Assembly (NCBI GenBank): GCA_030068075.1
Contig: CM057826.1
Span: 51,975,116 to 52,039,115 of the forward strand
Source of the DNA: Paguma larvata
Lineage: Eukaryota > Chordata > Mammalia > Carnivora > Viverridae
Reading direction: 5' to 3'
Length of the DNA stretch: 64,000 nucleotides
In this document: positions 23,421 to 34,878 of the stretch, one piece after another
Layout: the number at the start of each line of letters is the position of its first letter
Position numbering within the stretch: position 1 is the stretch's first letter
Made by a program: the position numbers and the translations under genes
Notes under the pieces: model-generated
The model's database searches: none
What the model saw: the letters and a program-made list of their open reading frames with translations, nothing else
Told to the model about the DNA's origin: nothing

Positions 23421-24112
23421 TGACAGGACTGCTTCTAGTGTATGTAGTACCGTTGTGCAAAGTAGAAAAAGAAAGCCCCTCTGGTTGGAGGGAGGGGACA
23501 AGTCTAGCTAAATAGAACAGGGATGAATTTTAGCTCCTACCTTCCCCCTAAACCAAACCCATTTATGGAGTGCATCGACATTGCATCTGGATGAGGCAGC
23601 CTTGGCAGTAGTTCCCATTTTATGATATGCAAACTTCTGGTTTGAGGAGTCAATTGACCTATTCATGGTTATGTAGCCGGGGGCATATCTTGGCTTTTAA
23701 TAAGCCTTGGTAGGTTTATGGAGAAACATCATTGACTAAACAATTCCTTGAGTTGTTTCCTCATCAAGTCTTGCTTCCTTTCTGTTATCTATTTACCCAT
23801 TCTCATATACTTAATCAGGTTTATCTTTCTCATTGATTTATTCATGTAGAGTAATTTTCTCAGTCATTACACTATTAACAATTATTGCAATTACTATATG
23901 TTCATGGAACCTTGTATAATTATATTTATCTTTTTAGTGGAAATTAGTTTTAGATGATCATTATTACATTAATTTTTAATCGACTAGTTACTAGCAACCT
24001 GTATGAATGAATTTGTTTGTATTCAGATACATAAAAAGTTCATATGTATGAGGATTTTTTGTTTCTGATAAAAATCCGACTTCATAAAAAAAATCTCAAA
24101 AAAAAAAAAGCG
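23421..24112. other. mostly unique sequence
   Basis: A weak antisense MIR trace lies at about 23,605-23,700 ('tcccattttatgatatgc', 'attcatggttatgtagc'). The rest is unrecognised. Confidence 0.35.
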
Positions 24113-24330
24113 GGGGGCGCCGGGGTGGCTCAGTCGGTTAAGCGTCTGACTTTGGCTCAGGTCATGATCTCACGGTCTGTGAGTTCAAGCCCCGCGTCGG
24201 GCTCTGTGCTGAGAGCTCAGAGCCTGGAGCCTGCTTAGAATTCTGTGTCTCCCTCTCTCTCTGCCTCTCCCCTGCTCATGCTTTGTCTCTCCTGCTCTCA
24301 AAAATAAATAAAAACATTAAAAAAATAAAA
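24113..24330 (+). mobile_element. CanSINE, young-looking copy
   Basis: Very close to the felid consensus: 'ggcgccggggtggctcagtcgg', 'gttaagcgtctgactttggc', 'gccccgcgtcgggctctg', retaining several CpGs. The tail 'aaaaataaataaaaacatt' is followed by A-rich sequence. A 12-A run precedes it, so the target duplication is ambiguous. Confidence 0.95.
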
Positions 24331-25126
24331 AAAACTCATACCTCTTAGAATAATCATGCATCTTGTTTTATTAGTCATGGAAGGTTATTAGGTTCTATTA
24401 AATTGCATGATGATGCCATAACATAAAGTGACAAATCTGGTCCAATATTCTATGTCTTGTACAACTTCTATGTAATTTTATGATTTTAAAGCTGTCATAG
24501 AAAATCCCAGGGGAAATATCTTTGGGAATTACAAAACAATTGTTTTGAAATAAATTGTTTAGAAGTTGTCAGTCTGTACTAGATTTTGTGAATGTAACCA
24601 GTAATTGGAATTTTCTTCTTTGTCCTGTTGTTGAGAGCACGTAAATTAAAATTGGATGTCATTTCTTGCAAGTTAAGTCCACGGTTTACTCATCTCATCT
24701 TCTGAAAAATAGATATAATTAGATCTTTTGCATAATTTACTAAATATTTTATATAACACAATATACAGATTAGTAAAAAACTAGAAAGGTTGACAGAAAA
24801 AACTCCCAATTAGAAAATAATTGATTAGTTTGTTGAAGCTGATACAGTATTAGTGTCATATTTTCAGATATTAGGACTATAAAGCAAGTAATTTAACCTC
24901 GAGTAGCTACCGTGTGTTAAAATCAAAGAGGCTGCCAGTTCCTTTGAGACACACTACTTTTTACAGTAAACTTGTTTCACTATTTCTTCCATTTTGTTTT
25001 TGTTTCTCAGAGATAATCCTTCTCCATTAACTATCACAAGAGCTCTTTTAAACAAAACAAGAACTTTTTTTTTTTTTAACAGTATGCCAATTCAAGTTAT
25101 AAATCTGGGATAACACATTACCCTAG
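24331..25126. other. unique AT-rich sequence
   Basis: Nothing recognised. Confidence 0.4.
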
Positions 25127-25313
25127 AGCATTGGTTCTCAAAGTTCTTAGATCACTAGCAGCTGTATTCTCCAAGATCTGATTGGAAATGTGAAATCTAG
25201 GGCTCCATCCCAGACCTGCTAGATCAAAAACTCCGGGATGAGCCCAGGGATCTGTCTGTGCTTTAGGAAGTTCCCCAGGGGATTCTGATGCGTGCTAAGA
25301 TTTGAGAACTGCT
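25127..25313 (+). repeat. MER5A-type hAT DNA transposon, essentially complete
   Basis: Begins 'cattggttctcaaag' and ends 'agatttgagaactgcta', which are the inverted termini. The body has 'ggaaatgtgaaatctagggc', 'ccatcccagacctgctag' and 'gggattctgatgcgtgc'. Flanks 'ccctagag' and 'cccttaaa' are a degenerate 8-bp target duplication. Confidence 0.85.
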
Positions 25314-25339
25314 ACCCTTAAAGGAAATTTAGTGTGATC

Positions 25340-26030
25340 AAATTTCCTAGGTTGTATTCATGATTTCAAATATTTTACTCCTGGTTGTAGAATTTCTAAG
25401 TCACAGGGTATGGACATACTTAACTTTACTAGGTAATGCTAAATAGTTTTATAAACACTTGTTCCCTTTTGGATTATCATTGTATCACCAATCCTACTGA
25501 AAGCCTTACTCTATGTACCTAACTTTGTCAGGCACTTTAATTTCAACAAATCTGGTGGATGTGAAATGGTATTGACTTTTAGATTTAATTTGAATATCTC
25601 TTAGGAAGTTTAATACCATTTTATATATTGGCCAGTCATGTTTGCACTTAAGTGAATTGCTTATTTTTATCTTATGTCCATTGCTTGATTGGGTTGTCTT
25701 TTTTGATTCATAGGAGTTTTAACATATTCTGGATACTAATACTTTATCATTTTATATTTCGAATATCTTTTTGTTGATTATATTTTTTCTTATCACTCTT
25801 TCTGATGTATCTTAGAAGAAAGGGGATTCATAATTTTAATGTTGTAAAATTCATTCATCTTTTTATTTATAATTTTTATTTCTATGAGTTGTTTAAAAAT
25901 CCTTTTCTACTCAGAAAACACAGAACTCTTTTCTGACATTTTTTCCCCCAGAATGTGTTTAATGTTTTGTCTTTAACATTTAAGTCTTCAATTCATATTA
26001 AAATTATAAATGTACACACGTATACATACA
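25340..26030 (-). repeat. ancient L1M LINE, ORF2 region
   Basis: Antisense L1 ORF2: 'gtgaaatggtattgactttt', 'tatattggccagtcatg', 'tattctggatactaatactt' and 'gtcttcaattcatattaa' follow the known antisense ORF2 order. Confidence 0.7.
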
Positions 26031-27110
26031 TTTTGTTGAAGTATAATTCACATAAAAGAAAATATACCCAGGGGTGTATGGGTGGCTCAGTCAGTTTTAG
26101 ATGATAACGCTACACTTAAGCATCTGGCCTCATGATCTCGCGGTCAGTAAGTTTGAGCTCCACATCAGTCTCTGTGCTGACAGCTCAGAGCCCGGAGCCT
26201 GCTTCAGATTCTGTGTCTCCCTCTCTCTCTGCCCCTCCCCCGCTCACACTGTGTCTCTCTCCATCCTCAAAAATGAAGAAACATTAAAATAAAATTAAAA
26301 AAAGAAAAAAAAAAGGAAAATATACCCATTTAAAGTATATAGTTCGGGTTTTGACAAATGTGAGCACTTATGAAACCACCATCACAATCAAGATGTAGAA
26401 CATTTTCATCACCTCACAAAGTTTCCTTGTGTCTTGCAGTTAGTCCTTCATCTCAACCACTGATGTGTTCTGTAACCAGAGATTAGTTGTATCTTTTCTA
26501 GAATCTCTTATAAATGGAACCATACAGTATGTATTATTTTGTATCTGGCTTCTTTCACTCAGCAAAATGTGTTTCAGATTTACTTATGTTGTTGTATGTA
26601 GTAGTAGCTGATTGCTTTTTTTTTCTTTTTTGCTGAGTTCTATTACCTTCCATTGTGTGGATATTCCACACTGTGGGTATCTACTTACCAGTTGATGGAC
26701 TGTTTCTAGTTTTTTGACCATTGTGAATAAAGCTGCTATGAACACTTGTATTTAAATCATTTTGTGGACATATGTGTATTAGGAAAATACCTAGGAGAGG
26801 TAAGTTTATATTTAACTTTATAAAAACTGCCTCTTTTGAAAGTAGTCGTACTTTTTGTGTTACCACCAGCCACATATGAGAATTCCAGTTACTTGACGTT
26901 CTTGCCAACACTTGGTATTGCCAGTCCTATTAATTTTAGGTATATAGTAATATCTCATTATAATTTTAGTTTGCATGAGATTGGGTTTTGTGATGTATGT
27001 GAAAGATTCACATTCATCACATTTTTCCATATGACCAAAAAATGGTCTCGGCACAATTTTTTGAATAAAGTAAATAATTCCCCTTATTAAATGCAGTGAT
27101 GATTCTATCA
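26031..27110 (-). repeat. L1M LINE, 3' UTR and ORF2 3' end, split by a CanSINE
   Basis: A separate antisense L1M: the 3' UTR 'gaagtataattcacataaaa' resumes after the SINE with 'accaccatcacaatcaagatg', then ORF2-side sequence 'cttctttcactcagcaaaatg', 'ttgatggactgtttctag', 'aagctgctatgaacacttg' and 'tggtctcggcacaatttttt'. Open frames on both strands (26,681-27,111) are translations of this dead element. Confidence 0.8.
26071..26315 (+). mobile_element. CanSINE with a 19-base insert in its head
   Basis: Head 'ggggtgtatgggtggctcag'. The expected 'cagttaagcatct' is split by about 19 foreign bases (26,096-26,115), and the following 'gactttggctcagg' is lost. The remainder to 'aaaatgaagaaacatt' is normal. 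The 13-bp target duplication GAAAATATACCCA is perfect at 26,058-26,070 and 26,316-26,328. Confidence 0.93.
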
Positions 27111-27150
27111 TATTCTGAGATGATACTAAAATTATATAAAAACTGGTATG

Positions 27151-28697
27151 GGTTAAGGGTGAAGATGGCAGGGTAGTAGGGGGACCCTATGCTTGCTAAG
27201 TCCCTTGAACACAGCTAGATAAATATCAAATCATTCTGAACACCCAATAACTCGATCTGAGGACTAAGAGAACAAACTGCACATCTAGAGGGAGAAAAAC
27301 AGCCACATTGTGGAAGGTATGAACTGCAGAGAGTTGATTTGGGGGAAAAAATAATTGCGGATGTTGCGGAGGGAATGGAGCCCTCATCGTGGAGACAGTA
27401 GAGAGAGAGAAAGACAGAGAAAGAGAGAAAGCAGTGCACAGGGAATTGCAGAAGAAAAACTCTTCCCTAAAAGCATTGATTGGGAAAAGTAGAGGGGCTG
27501 ATTATCACAAGTTTTTACAAGCAGCAGAGCTCAAAATCTGGTTTTAGGAGTCTGTGCCATCGCTGCGGTGCCTGGTGGGCTGAGGGGTGCTTCTGTGGGG
27601 AAGGAGGGAGGAGGCCTGGGAGCAGACAGCATGGTCTGAGCATCTCCTCGGTCACACAGGGAAAAACAATTTCCCTTCTTGGAGTGCATTTGGGAGAAGT
27701 ACTACTTCTTCTTAAGAGACAAAAATGATGGTGGGTACCATCCAGCGGCTCCTTTAATTAGCATAGAGCAGAAGTACCTGCTGAAGGCAGCTAATCTGGA
27801 AGCCAGCTTTTGGCTGTTATTTACTGTAAATACTGAGTTCCCTGTGCAGTCATGCAACTGCTTTTCTGGGACAAACTGGCACTAGCCACAGCACAGCTAG
27901 AGTGATCCCCCAGGTCAGGGTGAGTCCACACTGTGCCAAGTCCCTATGATTTGGAGTTTTTGAAATCCAGCCACACATGTAAGATAAAACAAAGGAGTAC
28001 TGTGCTGCCAGGCAGGCAGATAGTGTGGACATAGACAGGGTGAAGGCAGAGTTCTGATGGAAATCTGGGACACAGGACGGGAGATTGTTTGCTCTTCTGT
28101 GAGGGCTTCCTGAACAGCAGTGTGTGTGAACTCTTCTCCCCAGAGACGAGAAGATGGGGTGTTTTCATTTTTCCTCCCTGCCCAAGAGTAGGACAGACCT
28201 CAGTGAGCATCACAGCGCTCCCAGTGGAGCCTGAAGCCGCTTACACCAAGCCCTGCCCCACTGCATTCTATGGATTCATCTTTATTAGGACAAGAAACAG
28301 TGCAGCAGGCCTCTCTCCCAGAAGACCAGCACAACTCCTGCACTTCCCCTTGCCCCTGCATGCATTAAGCCTGCTGATCATAGATTGCTGCAAAGCTTCA
28401 GTCCTAGTGGAAATAGGATGAGGTTTATTTTCACAGGTGGACCAAATCACACCCAAGTAAAATGCCACACACTGGACAAGGTCCAAACAGTCCCCACTGC
28501 AGGCAAGGAGAAACTCTGCAGAAGATTGACTTGACGGAAAGAGTAGCCAAAAACACAATAACAGAGTGCACACTCTAAACTGAAGTGTCAGGCCCTGGAC
28601 AGTATAGGACCTTTCTAAATATAGCCATTACTCTCAAGAACAAGAAATATAACAAGCTTTCCTAATACACACACACACACACAGTGACGTAGACAAC
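27151..28697 (+). promoter_or_regulatory. L1 5' UTR (internal promoter region)
   Basis: Starts 'ggttaagggtgaagatggc', the degraded form of the conserved 'caagatggcggag' L1 start that contains the YY1-type CAAGATGGC motif. Continues with 'accctatgcttgctaagtcc', 'aacacagctagataaatatc' and a purine-rich block (27,400-27,431). Frames here, including 110 codons at 28,089 and 101 antisense at 28,268, are not recognised proteins. A (CA)n run lies at 28,668-28,682 just before ORF1. Confidence 0.8.
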
Positions 28698-29584
28698 ATG
28701 ACAAGATGGAGGAATTCATCCCAACACAAAGAACAGGAGGTCATGGCTAGGAATTTAATCAAAACAGATGTAAGTAATATGCCTGAACCAGAATTTAAAA
28801 CAACAATCATAAGGATACTAGCTGGGCTTGAAAAAAGCTTGAGACATAAGAAAAGACATAAGAAAATCATTTACTACAGAGGCCAAAGATCTAAAAACTA
28901 GACTGAAATAAAAAAAAATGGTATAACTTAGATGCAAACCCAACTGGATGTAATGATGGTGAGGATGGACAAAGCAGAGGAACAAGTCAGAGATATAGAA
29001 GATAAAATTATGGAAAATAATGAAGCCGAAAAGAAGAAAGAACAGTATTAGATCACAAATGTAGACTTAGGAAATTCAGCAAGTCCGTAAAGCCTACTAA
29101 CCTTCCTATCATATGAGTCCTAGAAGAAGAAGAAGAGAGAAAAAGGGACAGAAAGTTTATTTGAGCAAATTATAGCTGAAGACTTTTCTAATGTGGGGAA
29201 AGAAACAGATATTGAAATCTAGGAGGCACAGAGAGCTCCCATAAAATTCAGCAAAACTCAGTCAACATCAAATGTAGGAAAAGTTTTAAAATATAGAGAT
29301 AAGGAAAAAATCCTGAAAGAAAGAGGGAAAAATTTCTAATCTACAAGGGAAGGCAAATCAGGTTTGCAGCAGATATCTCCACAGACACCTATCAGGGCAG
29401 AAGGGAGTGCCATGATATATTCATCATGCTGAAGGGGAAAAATAGGCAGCCAAGAATACTTTATCCACAAGTCGGTCATTTAGAATAGAAGGAGAGATAA
29501 AGAGTTTCCCAGACAAACAAATAAACAAAGGAGTTTATGACCACTAAACCAGCCCTGAGAGAAATACTAAAGGGGACCCTTTGA
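28698..29584 (+). pseudogene. L1 ORF1 (RNA-binding protein), broken
   Basis: ORF1p is the trimeric RNA chaperone that packages L1 RNA in the cytoplasm. The frame opens with MTRWRNSSQHKEQEVMARN and the EPEFKTTIIRILAGLEKS motif, but stops at TAG 28,899-28,901. Downstream segments with 'aggaggcacagagagctccc', 'aaatatagagataaggaaaa' and 'ggcagccaagaatactttatcc' still match the RNA-recognition and C-terminal parts, but several stops and shifts separate them. The last codon position is about TGA 29,582-29,584. Reading is by family resemblance. Confidence 0.8.
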
Positions 29585-29921
29585 GTGAGAAAGACCAAAA
29601 AAATAAAGACTAGAAAAGAAATAGAAAATCTCCAGAATCAGTGACTTTATAGGTGATACAATGGCATTAAATTCTTATGTATTCATAACTACTCTTCCAA
29701 AAAATAGAAGTGGAAGGGACTAAATGCCCCAATCAAAAGATATAGAGTATCAGAATGAATAAAATAATAAGACTCATATATATGCTTCTTAGAAAAGACT
29801 CATTTAGACCTAAAGACTCCTGTAGATTGAAAGTGAGGGGCTGGAGAACCATCTGTCATGTTAATGGATGTCAAAAAAAAGCTGGAGTAGCCATACTTCT
29901 ATTAGACAAGTTAGATTTCAA

Positions 29922-30103
29922 TTTTTGAAAATATTTATTTACTTTTGAGAGAGAGAGAGAGAGAGAATCTGAAGCAGTCTCCAGGCTCTAAGCTATCAGC
30001 ACAGCGCCTGATGCAGGGCTTGAACTCACAAACCATGAGATCATGATCTGAGCCGAAGTTGGACAAGCTGAAGTCCAACTGACTGATCTACCCAGGCGCC
30101 CCC
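29922..30103 (-). mobile_element. CanSINE nested in L1 endonuclease region
   Basis: Antisense: 'tttatttacttttgagagag', 'ggcttgaactcacaaacc', 'atctacccaggcgcccc'. The host L1 reads 'agacaagttagatttca' before it and 'agacaaaacaaattttca' after it, a diverged target duplication. A partial internal repeat ('aagctgaagtccaac') sits near the head. Confidence 0.92.
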
Positions 30104-30479
30104 AGACAAAACAAATTTTCAACCAAAGACCAACATGAGATGAGGAAGGGCACTATATCATAATTAAGGGGTCTGTCCAACAAGGTGATTTAACAGTTAT
30201 AAATATGCTCCCAACTTGGGAGTATCCAAATACATAAATCATTAAATCATTTGTGATTTCTACTTGATAACTCATTGACAGATCCTCTAAGCAGAAAATC
30301 AACAAGGAAACAATGACTTTGAATAACATACTGAACCAGATGGACTTAACAGATATATTGGAACATTTCATCCTAAAGTGGTAGAATACACGTTTTCTTC
30401 AAGTGCACATGGAACATTCTCCAGAATAGTTCACTTACTGGGTCACAAATCAGGCCTCAACAGGTACAAAAAGACTGAT

Positions 30480-30661
30480 GAGTGCCTGAGTGGCTGATGG
30501 CTCAGTCAGTTAAACATCTGACCCTTGATTTTGACTCAGGTCATCATTTCACTGTTGTGAGATTGAGTCCCGCATTGGGCTCTGCACTGAGTGTGGAGCC
30601 TGCTTAAGATTCTCTCTTTCCCTCTGTCCCTCTCTCTTTCTCTCAAAAAAAAAAAAAAAAA
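30480..30661 (+). mobile_element. CanSINE nested in L1, older subtype
   Basis: Head 'agtgcctgagtggctgatgg', then 'ctcagtcagttaaacatctg', 'cattgggctctgcactgag' and a 17-A tail. The head holds a small duplication ('ggctgatggctca'). The host L1 resumes with 'gtgagatcataccatg'. Confidence 0.92.
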
Positions 30662-33565
30662 GTGAGATCATACCATGTATATTTTCTGATACAAGGCTAT
30701 GAAACGAAGTCAGCCACAAGAAAAATCTTAGAAAGAACACAAATACATGGAGGTTAAAGAACATCCTACTAAAGAATTAAAGGGTTAACCAGGAAATTAA
30801 AGAAGAAATAAAAAATACATGGAAGCAAATGAAATTGAAAACATGACAGTCCAAAACCTTTGAGATGCAGCAAAGGCGATTCCCTAAGAGGGAAGTATAT
30901 AGCAATATAGGTCTACCTGAAGAAACAAGAAAAGCCTCAAATACACAACCTAACCTTGCACTTAAAGGAGCTAGAAAAGGAACAGAAAATAAAACTTGAA
31001 GCCAGTGGAAGAAGGGAAATACAGAAGGAAACAAAAAACCTCCACAGTAGAACAGATCAGTGAAACTAAGATCTGGTTCCTTGAAAGAATTAACAAAATC
31101 GATAAAACCCTAGCCATATTTATCAAAAAGAAAAGAAAAAGGACCCAAATAAGTAAAATCACGAATGAAAGAGGAGAGATCACAACCAACACCACAGAAA
31201 TTAAAACAATCATGAGATTATGAAAAACTATATGCCAAAAAACTAGGCAATCAGGAATTCCTAGAAACTTACAAACTACTAAAACTGAAATAGGAAGAAA
31301 TACAAAAATTGACAGCCCCTTAACAAACAAAGAAAATGAATCACTAGTCAAAAATCTTTTCAAAGATGAAGAGTTAATACCTATTCTTTTCAAGCTCTTC
31401 TAAAAAATAGAAGTGGAAGGAAAACTTCCAGGCTTCTCTGAGGCTACACCTTGATTCAAAACCAGACAAAGACCTCACTAAAAAGGAGAATTACAGGCCA
31501 ATATCCCTAGTGAACATGGATGTAAAAATTCTCAACAAGATACTAGCAAATTGAATACAACAGTACATTATGAGAATTATTCACCATGATCAAGGGGGGA
31601 TTTATTCCTGGGCTACAGGGCTGCTTCGATATTTGCAAATCATTCACTATGATACACCACATTAGGAAAAGGAAAAATAAGAACCATCTGATCCTGTCAC
31701 TAGATGCAGAAAAAGCGTTTGACAAAGTACAACATCCATTCTTGATAAAAACCCTCAACAAAATAGGGATAGATGGAACATACCTCAACATCATGAAGGC
31801 TGTGTATAAAAGACTCATAGCTATTATCATCCCCCAGTGGGGAAAAATCGAGAGCTTTTCCTCTATGGTCAGGAAGAAGACAAGGATGTCCACTTTCACT
31901 ATTATTATTTAACATAGTACTGGAGGTCCTAGCTTCAGGAATCAGATTGCAAAAAGAAATAAAAGGCATCCAAATCAGCAAGGAAGAAGTTGGATTTTCC
32001 TGATTCTCAGATGACATGATAATTTTATGTAGAAAACGTGGAAGACTCTACCAAATAATTCCTGGAACTGATACACGAATTCAGCAAAGTTACAGGATAT
32101 AAAATCAACATACAAAAATCTATTGCATTTCTATACACCAATAAAGAAGCAGAAGAAAAAGAAATCAAGGAATCAATCCCATTTACAATTGCACCAAAAT
32201 CTATAAGACACATAGGAATAAACTTAACCAAAGAGGTAAAAGATCTATACCTGAAAACTATAGAACACTTATGAAAGAAATTGAAGAGGACACAAATGAT
32301 TGAAAAAACATTCCATGCTCATGGATTGAAAGAAAAAATATTGTTAAAAGTTCCATACTACCCAAAGCAATCTACACATTTAATGCAATCCCTATCAAAA
32401 TACCCCCAGCACTTTTTTTTCACAGAACTAGAACAAACAATCCTAAAATTTGTATGGAATACAAAAGATTGTAAATAGTCAAAGCAATTCTGAAAAAGAA
32501 AAAAAACTGGAGGCATCACAATTCCGAACTTGAAGCTATATTATAAAGCTGTAATCATGAAGACAGATGGGACTGGCACAAAAACAGACACAAAGATAAA
32601 TGGAACAGAACAGAAAACACAGAAATGGACCCACAACTATATGGTCAACTAATCATCAACAAAATGGGAAAGAAGACACATTTCAAAAAGGTCTCTTCAG
32701 CAAATGGTGTTGGGAGAAATGGACGTAACATGCAGAAGAATGGAATTGGACCACTTTCTTACACCATACACAAAAATAAATTTAAAGTGGGTAAAAGACC
32801 TAAATGCGAGACAGGAAACCATCAAAATCCTAGAGAAGAACACAGGCAGAAACCTCTCAACCTTACCTGTAGTAGCTTCTTAATAGACACATCTCTGGAA
32901 GCAAGGGAAACAAAAGCAAAAAATGAACTACTGGGACTTCATCAAGATAAAAAGCTTTTCACTGTGAAGGAAATAAAAAAATTAAAATGCAGCCTGTGGA
33001 ATGGGAAAAGATGTTGCAAATGATATATCTGATAAAGGGTTAGTATCCAAAATCTATAAAGAATTTATCAAATTCAACACATAAAAAATAAATAATCCAG
33101 TTAAACAATGGGCAGAGACAGGAACAAATATTTTTCCAAAGAAGACATCCAGATGGCCAATAGACACATGAAAACATGCTCAACATCCATCATTATGAGG
33201 GAAATACAAATCAAAACCATGATGAGATACCACCTCATCCCTGTCAGAGTGGCTAAAATTAACAACATAGGAAACAGATGTTGGTGAGGATGTGGGGATA
33301 GGAGAACCCTCTTTTCACTGTTGGTGAGAATGCAAGCTACTACAGCCACTCTGGAAAACAGTGTGGAGATTTCTCAAAAAGTTGAAAATAGACTACCATA
33401 TGACCCAGCAATTGCACTGCTAGGCATTTACCCAAAGGACACAAAAACACTGATCCAAAGGGGCAACTGCACTCTAATGTTTATTTCAGCCTTATCAACA
33501 ATAGCCAAATTATGGTAAGAGCCCAGTCCATTCATTAACTGGTTAATGGATAAAGAAGAGGTGAA

Positions 33566-33614
33566 ATATATATCTCTATAGATATATAGACATATAGATA
33601 TATAGATATATATA
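33566..33614. repeat. (TATAGA)n-like microsatellite inside the L1
   Basis: Irregular 'atatagatatatag' units lie between the ORF2 segments 'aaagaagaggtgaaat' and 'ataatggaatgttactcag', at the usual site of a variable AT repeat in carnivore L1 copies. Confidence 0.85.
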
Positions 33615-34018
33615 ATGGAATGTTACTCAGCCATCAAAAAGAATGAAATTTTGCCATTTGCAATGATGTGGATAGAGCTACAGTGTATTATGCTAAGCGA
33701 AATAAGTAAGGCAGAGGAAGAGAAATACCATATGATTCCACTTATATATGATATTTGAGAAACAAAACAGATGAATGTATGGAAAAGGAAAAAAGGGAGA
33801 TGGAAGCATACCTTAAGTGAGTACAAACAGGGTTGATGGAGGGAGATGGGTGGGTGATGTACTAAATCGGTGATGGGTATTAAGGAGGACACTTGTGATG
33901 AGCAGTGGGTGTTATATGTAGGTGATGAATCACTAAATTCTACTCCTGAAACCCAATTTTACTATATATGTCATCTAACTAGAATTTAAATAAAAAAATT
34001 GAAAGAAAAACTGATATG

Positions 34019-34614
34019 AAAATTGGCACTCTACTGTTTTATAGAGCTTTCAGTAAAAAAAGTTTAACATGCATGTTTAATTTTATACTTTGTTAATCAG
34101 TATTTCAATAAGCTTCCCTTTGAATTTAGAAGGTGATCAGTTATCCAGCCTCAATTTATTCTCTTCTTGTCCACTGTTACTCTATTTTTCTTTTTAAGGT
34201 ATTCTTAGTCACAAATTTTAAAAAGCAATTGTCTTTAAAACATATATTTCAACTAGAATTTCAAGTGATCTGTACACCACATTAATGGTTGGCTATATTG
34301 TTAGCGGTTGAAGTCCTCTTTGTTTTAATGTTTATTCATTCTGCTTCTGAATAAAAAAAATATTTTCCAGTGAAAAAGAATTAGAAAAAAAAAGTATGAG
34401 GAGAAAATCAAATATGTCCTGTAATCTTACCTCCCAGACATAACTATAATCTGGCTTTTTGTTTCTCTTTTTTCCAAAATTATACATGTGAATATATGGA
34501 GATAAAATAATTCAGAATAATTTAGCATTAAAAGTGTTTAGCTCTTTCTTCTCAATCCCCATTCTTTCATATATCGTCTAACATTAAGTATGTAGTCTTC
34601 TAGAACCATTTTAA
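34019..34614. other. unique AT-rich sequence
   Basis: Nothing recognised. Confidence 0.4.
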
Positions 34615-34627
34615 GACTTTTGTGTTT

Positions 34628-34865
34628 GTGGGGTGTCTGGGTGGCTCAGTTGGTTAAGTGTCTGACTTTTGTTTTTGGCTCAGGTCATGGTCTTATGGTT
34701 TGTGAGTTAGATGCCCGTGTCAGGCTTTATGCTGACAGTGCAAAGGCTGCATGGGATTTTCCCTCTCTCTCTCTCTTTCTCTCTCTCTGCATCTCTGCTC
34801 CCTTACACATACTCCTCTCTTTCAAAATAAATAAACATTAAAAAAAACGTTAAACATTAAAAAAT
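34628..34865 (+). mobile_element. CanSINE
   Basis: Head 'gtggggtgtctgggtggctcag', CT-rich tract, then 'aaaataaataaacatt' and a duplicated tail piece ('aaaacgttaaacatt'). Diverged target duplication gacttttgtgttt (34,615-34,627) versus gaccttcgtgtct (34,866-34,878), 10 of 13. Confidence 0.93.
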
Positions 34866-34878
34866 GACCTTCGTGTCT

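Larger units (their letters stand above)
29661..33758 (+). pseudogene. L1 ORF2 (endonuclease and reverse transcriptase), broken
   Basis: ORF2p nicks genomic DNA and reverse-transcribes L1 RNA. The frame begins near ATGGCATTAAATTCTTAT at 29,661. The endonuclease part (to about 30,420) is split by a SINE at 29,922 and another at 30,480. The reverse transcriptase is clear at 31,586-31,912: [20 protein letters not shown] carries the first catalytic Asp. The second catalytic motif reads FSDD (32,004-32,015) instead of the usual FADD and follows a TGA at 32,001. A frameshift lies near 31,860. A C-terminal piece with YDPAIALLGIYPKDT lies at 33,399-33,443, and the end reads MLSEISK to a TGA at 33,756-33,758. 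The A/T microsatellite at 33,566 interrupts the last part. Confidence 0.88.
27151..34005 (+). mobile_element. Full-length carnivore LINE-1 (about 6.9 kb)
   Basis: One L1 copy from 5' UTR to A-rich 3' end. Bounded by AAAAACTGGTATG at 27,138-27,150 and AAAAACTGATATG at 34,006-34,018, a 13-bp target duplication with one mismatch. Order: 5' UTR, ORF1, ORF2 (endonuclease, reverse transcriptase, C-terminal), 3' UTR. It carries many stops and frameshifts and two nested SINEs, so it cannot move itself. Sequence near 31,000-33,500 stays close to the carnivore L1 I recognise, so it is far younger than the L1M pieces around it. Full length is unusual, since most L1 insertions are 5'-truncated. Confidence 0.95.

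Noticed and set aside
28089..28573. 110- and 101-codon frames in opposite directions
   Set aside because: They lie in the GC-richer 5' UTR of the L1, where long frames on both strands are expected by chance. No recognised protein.
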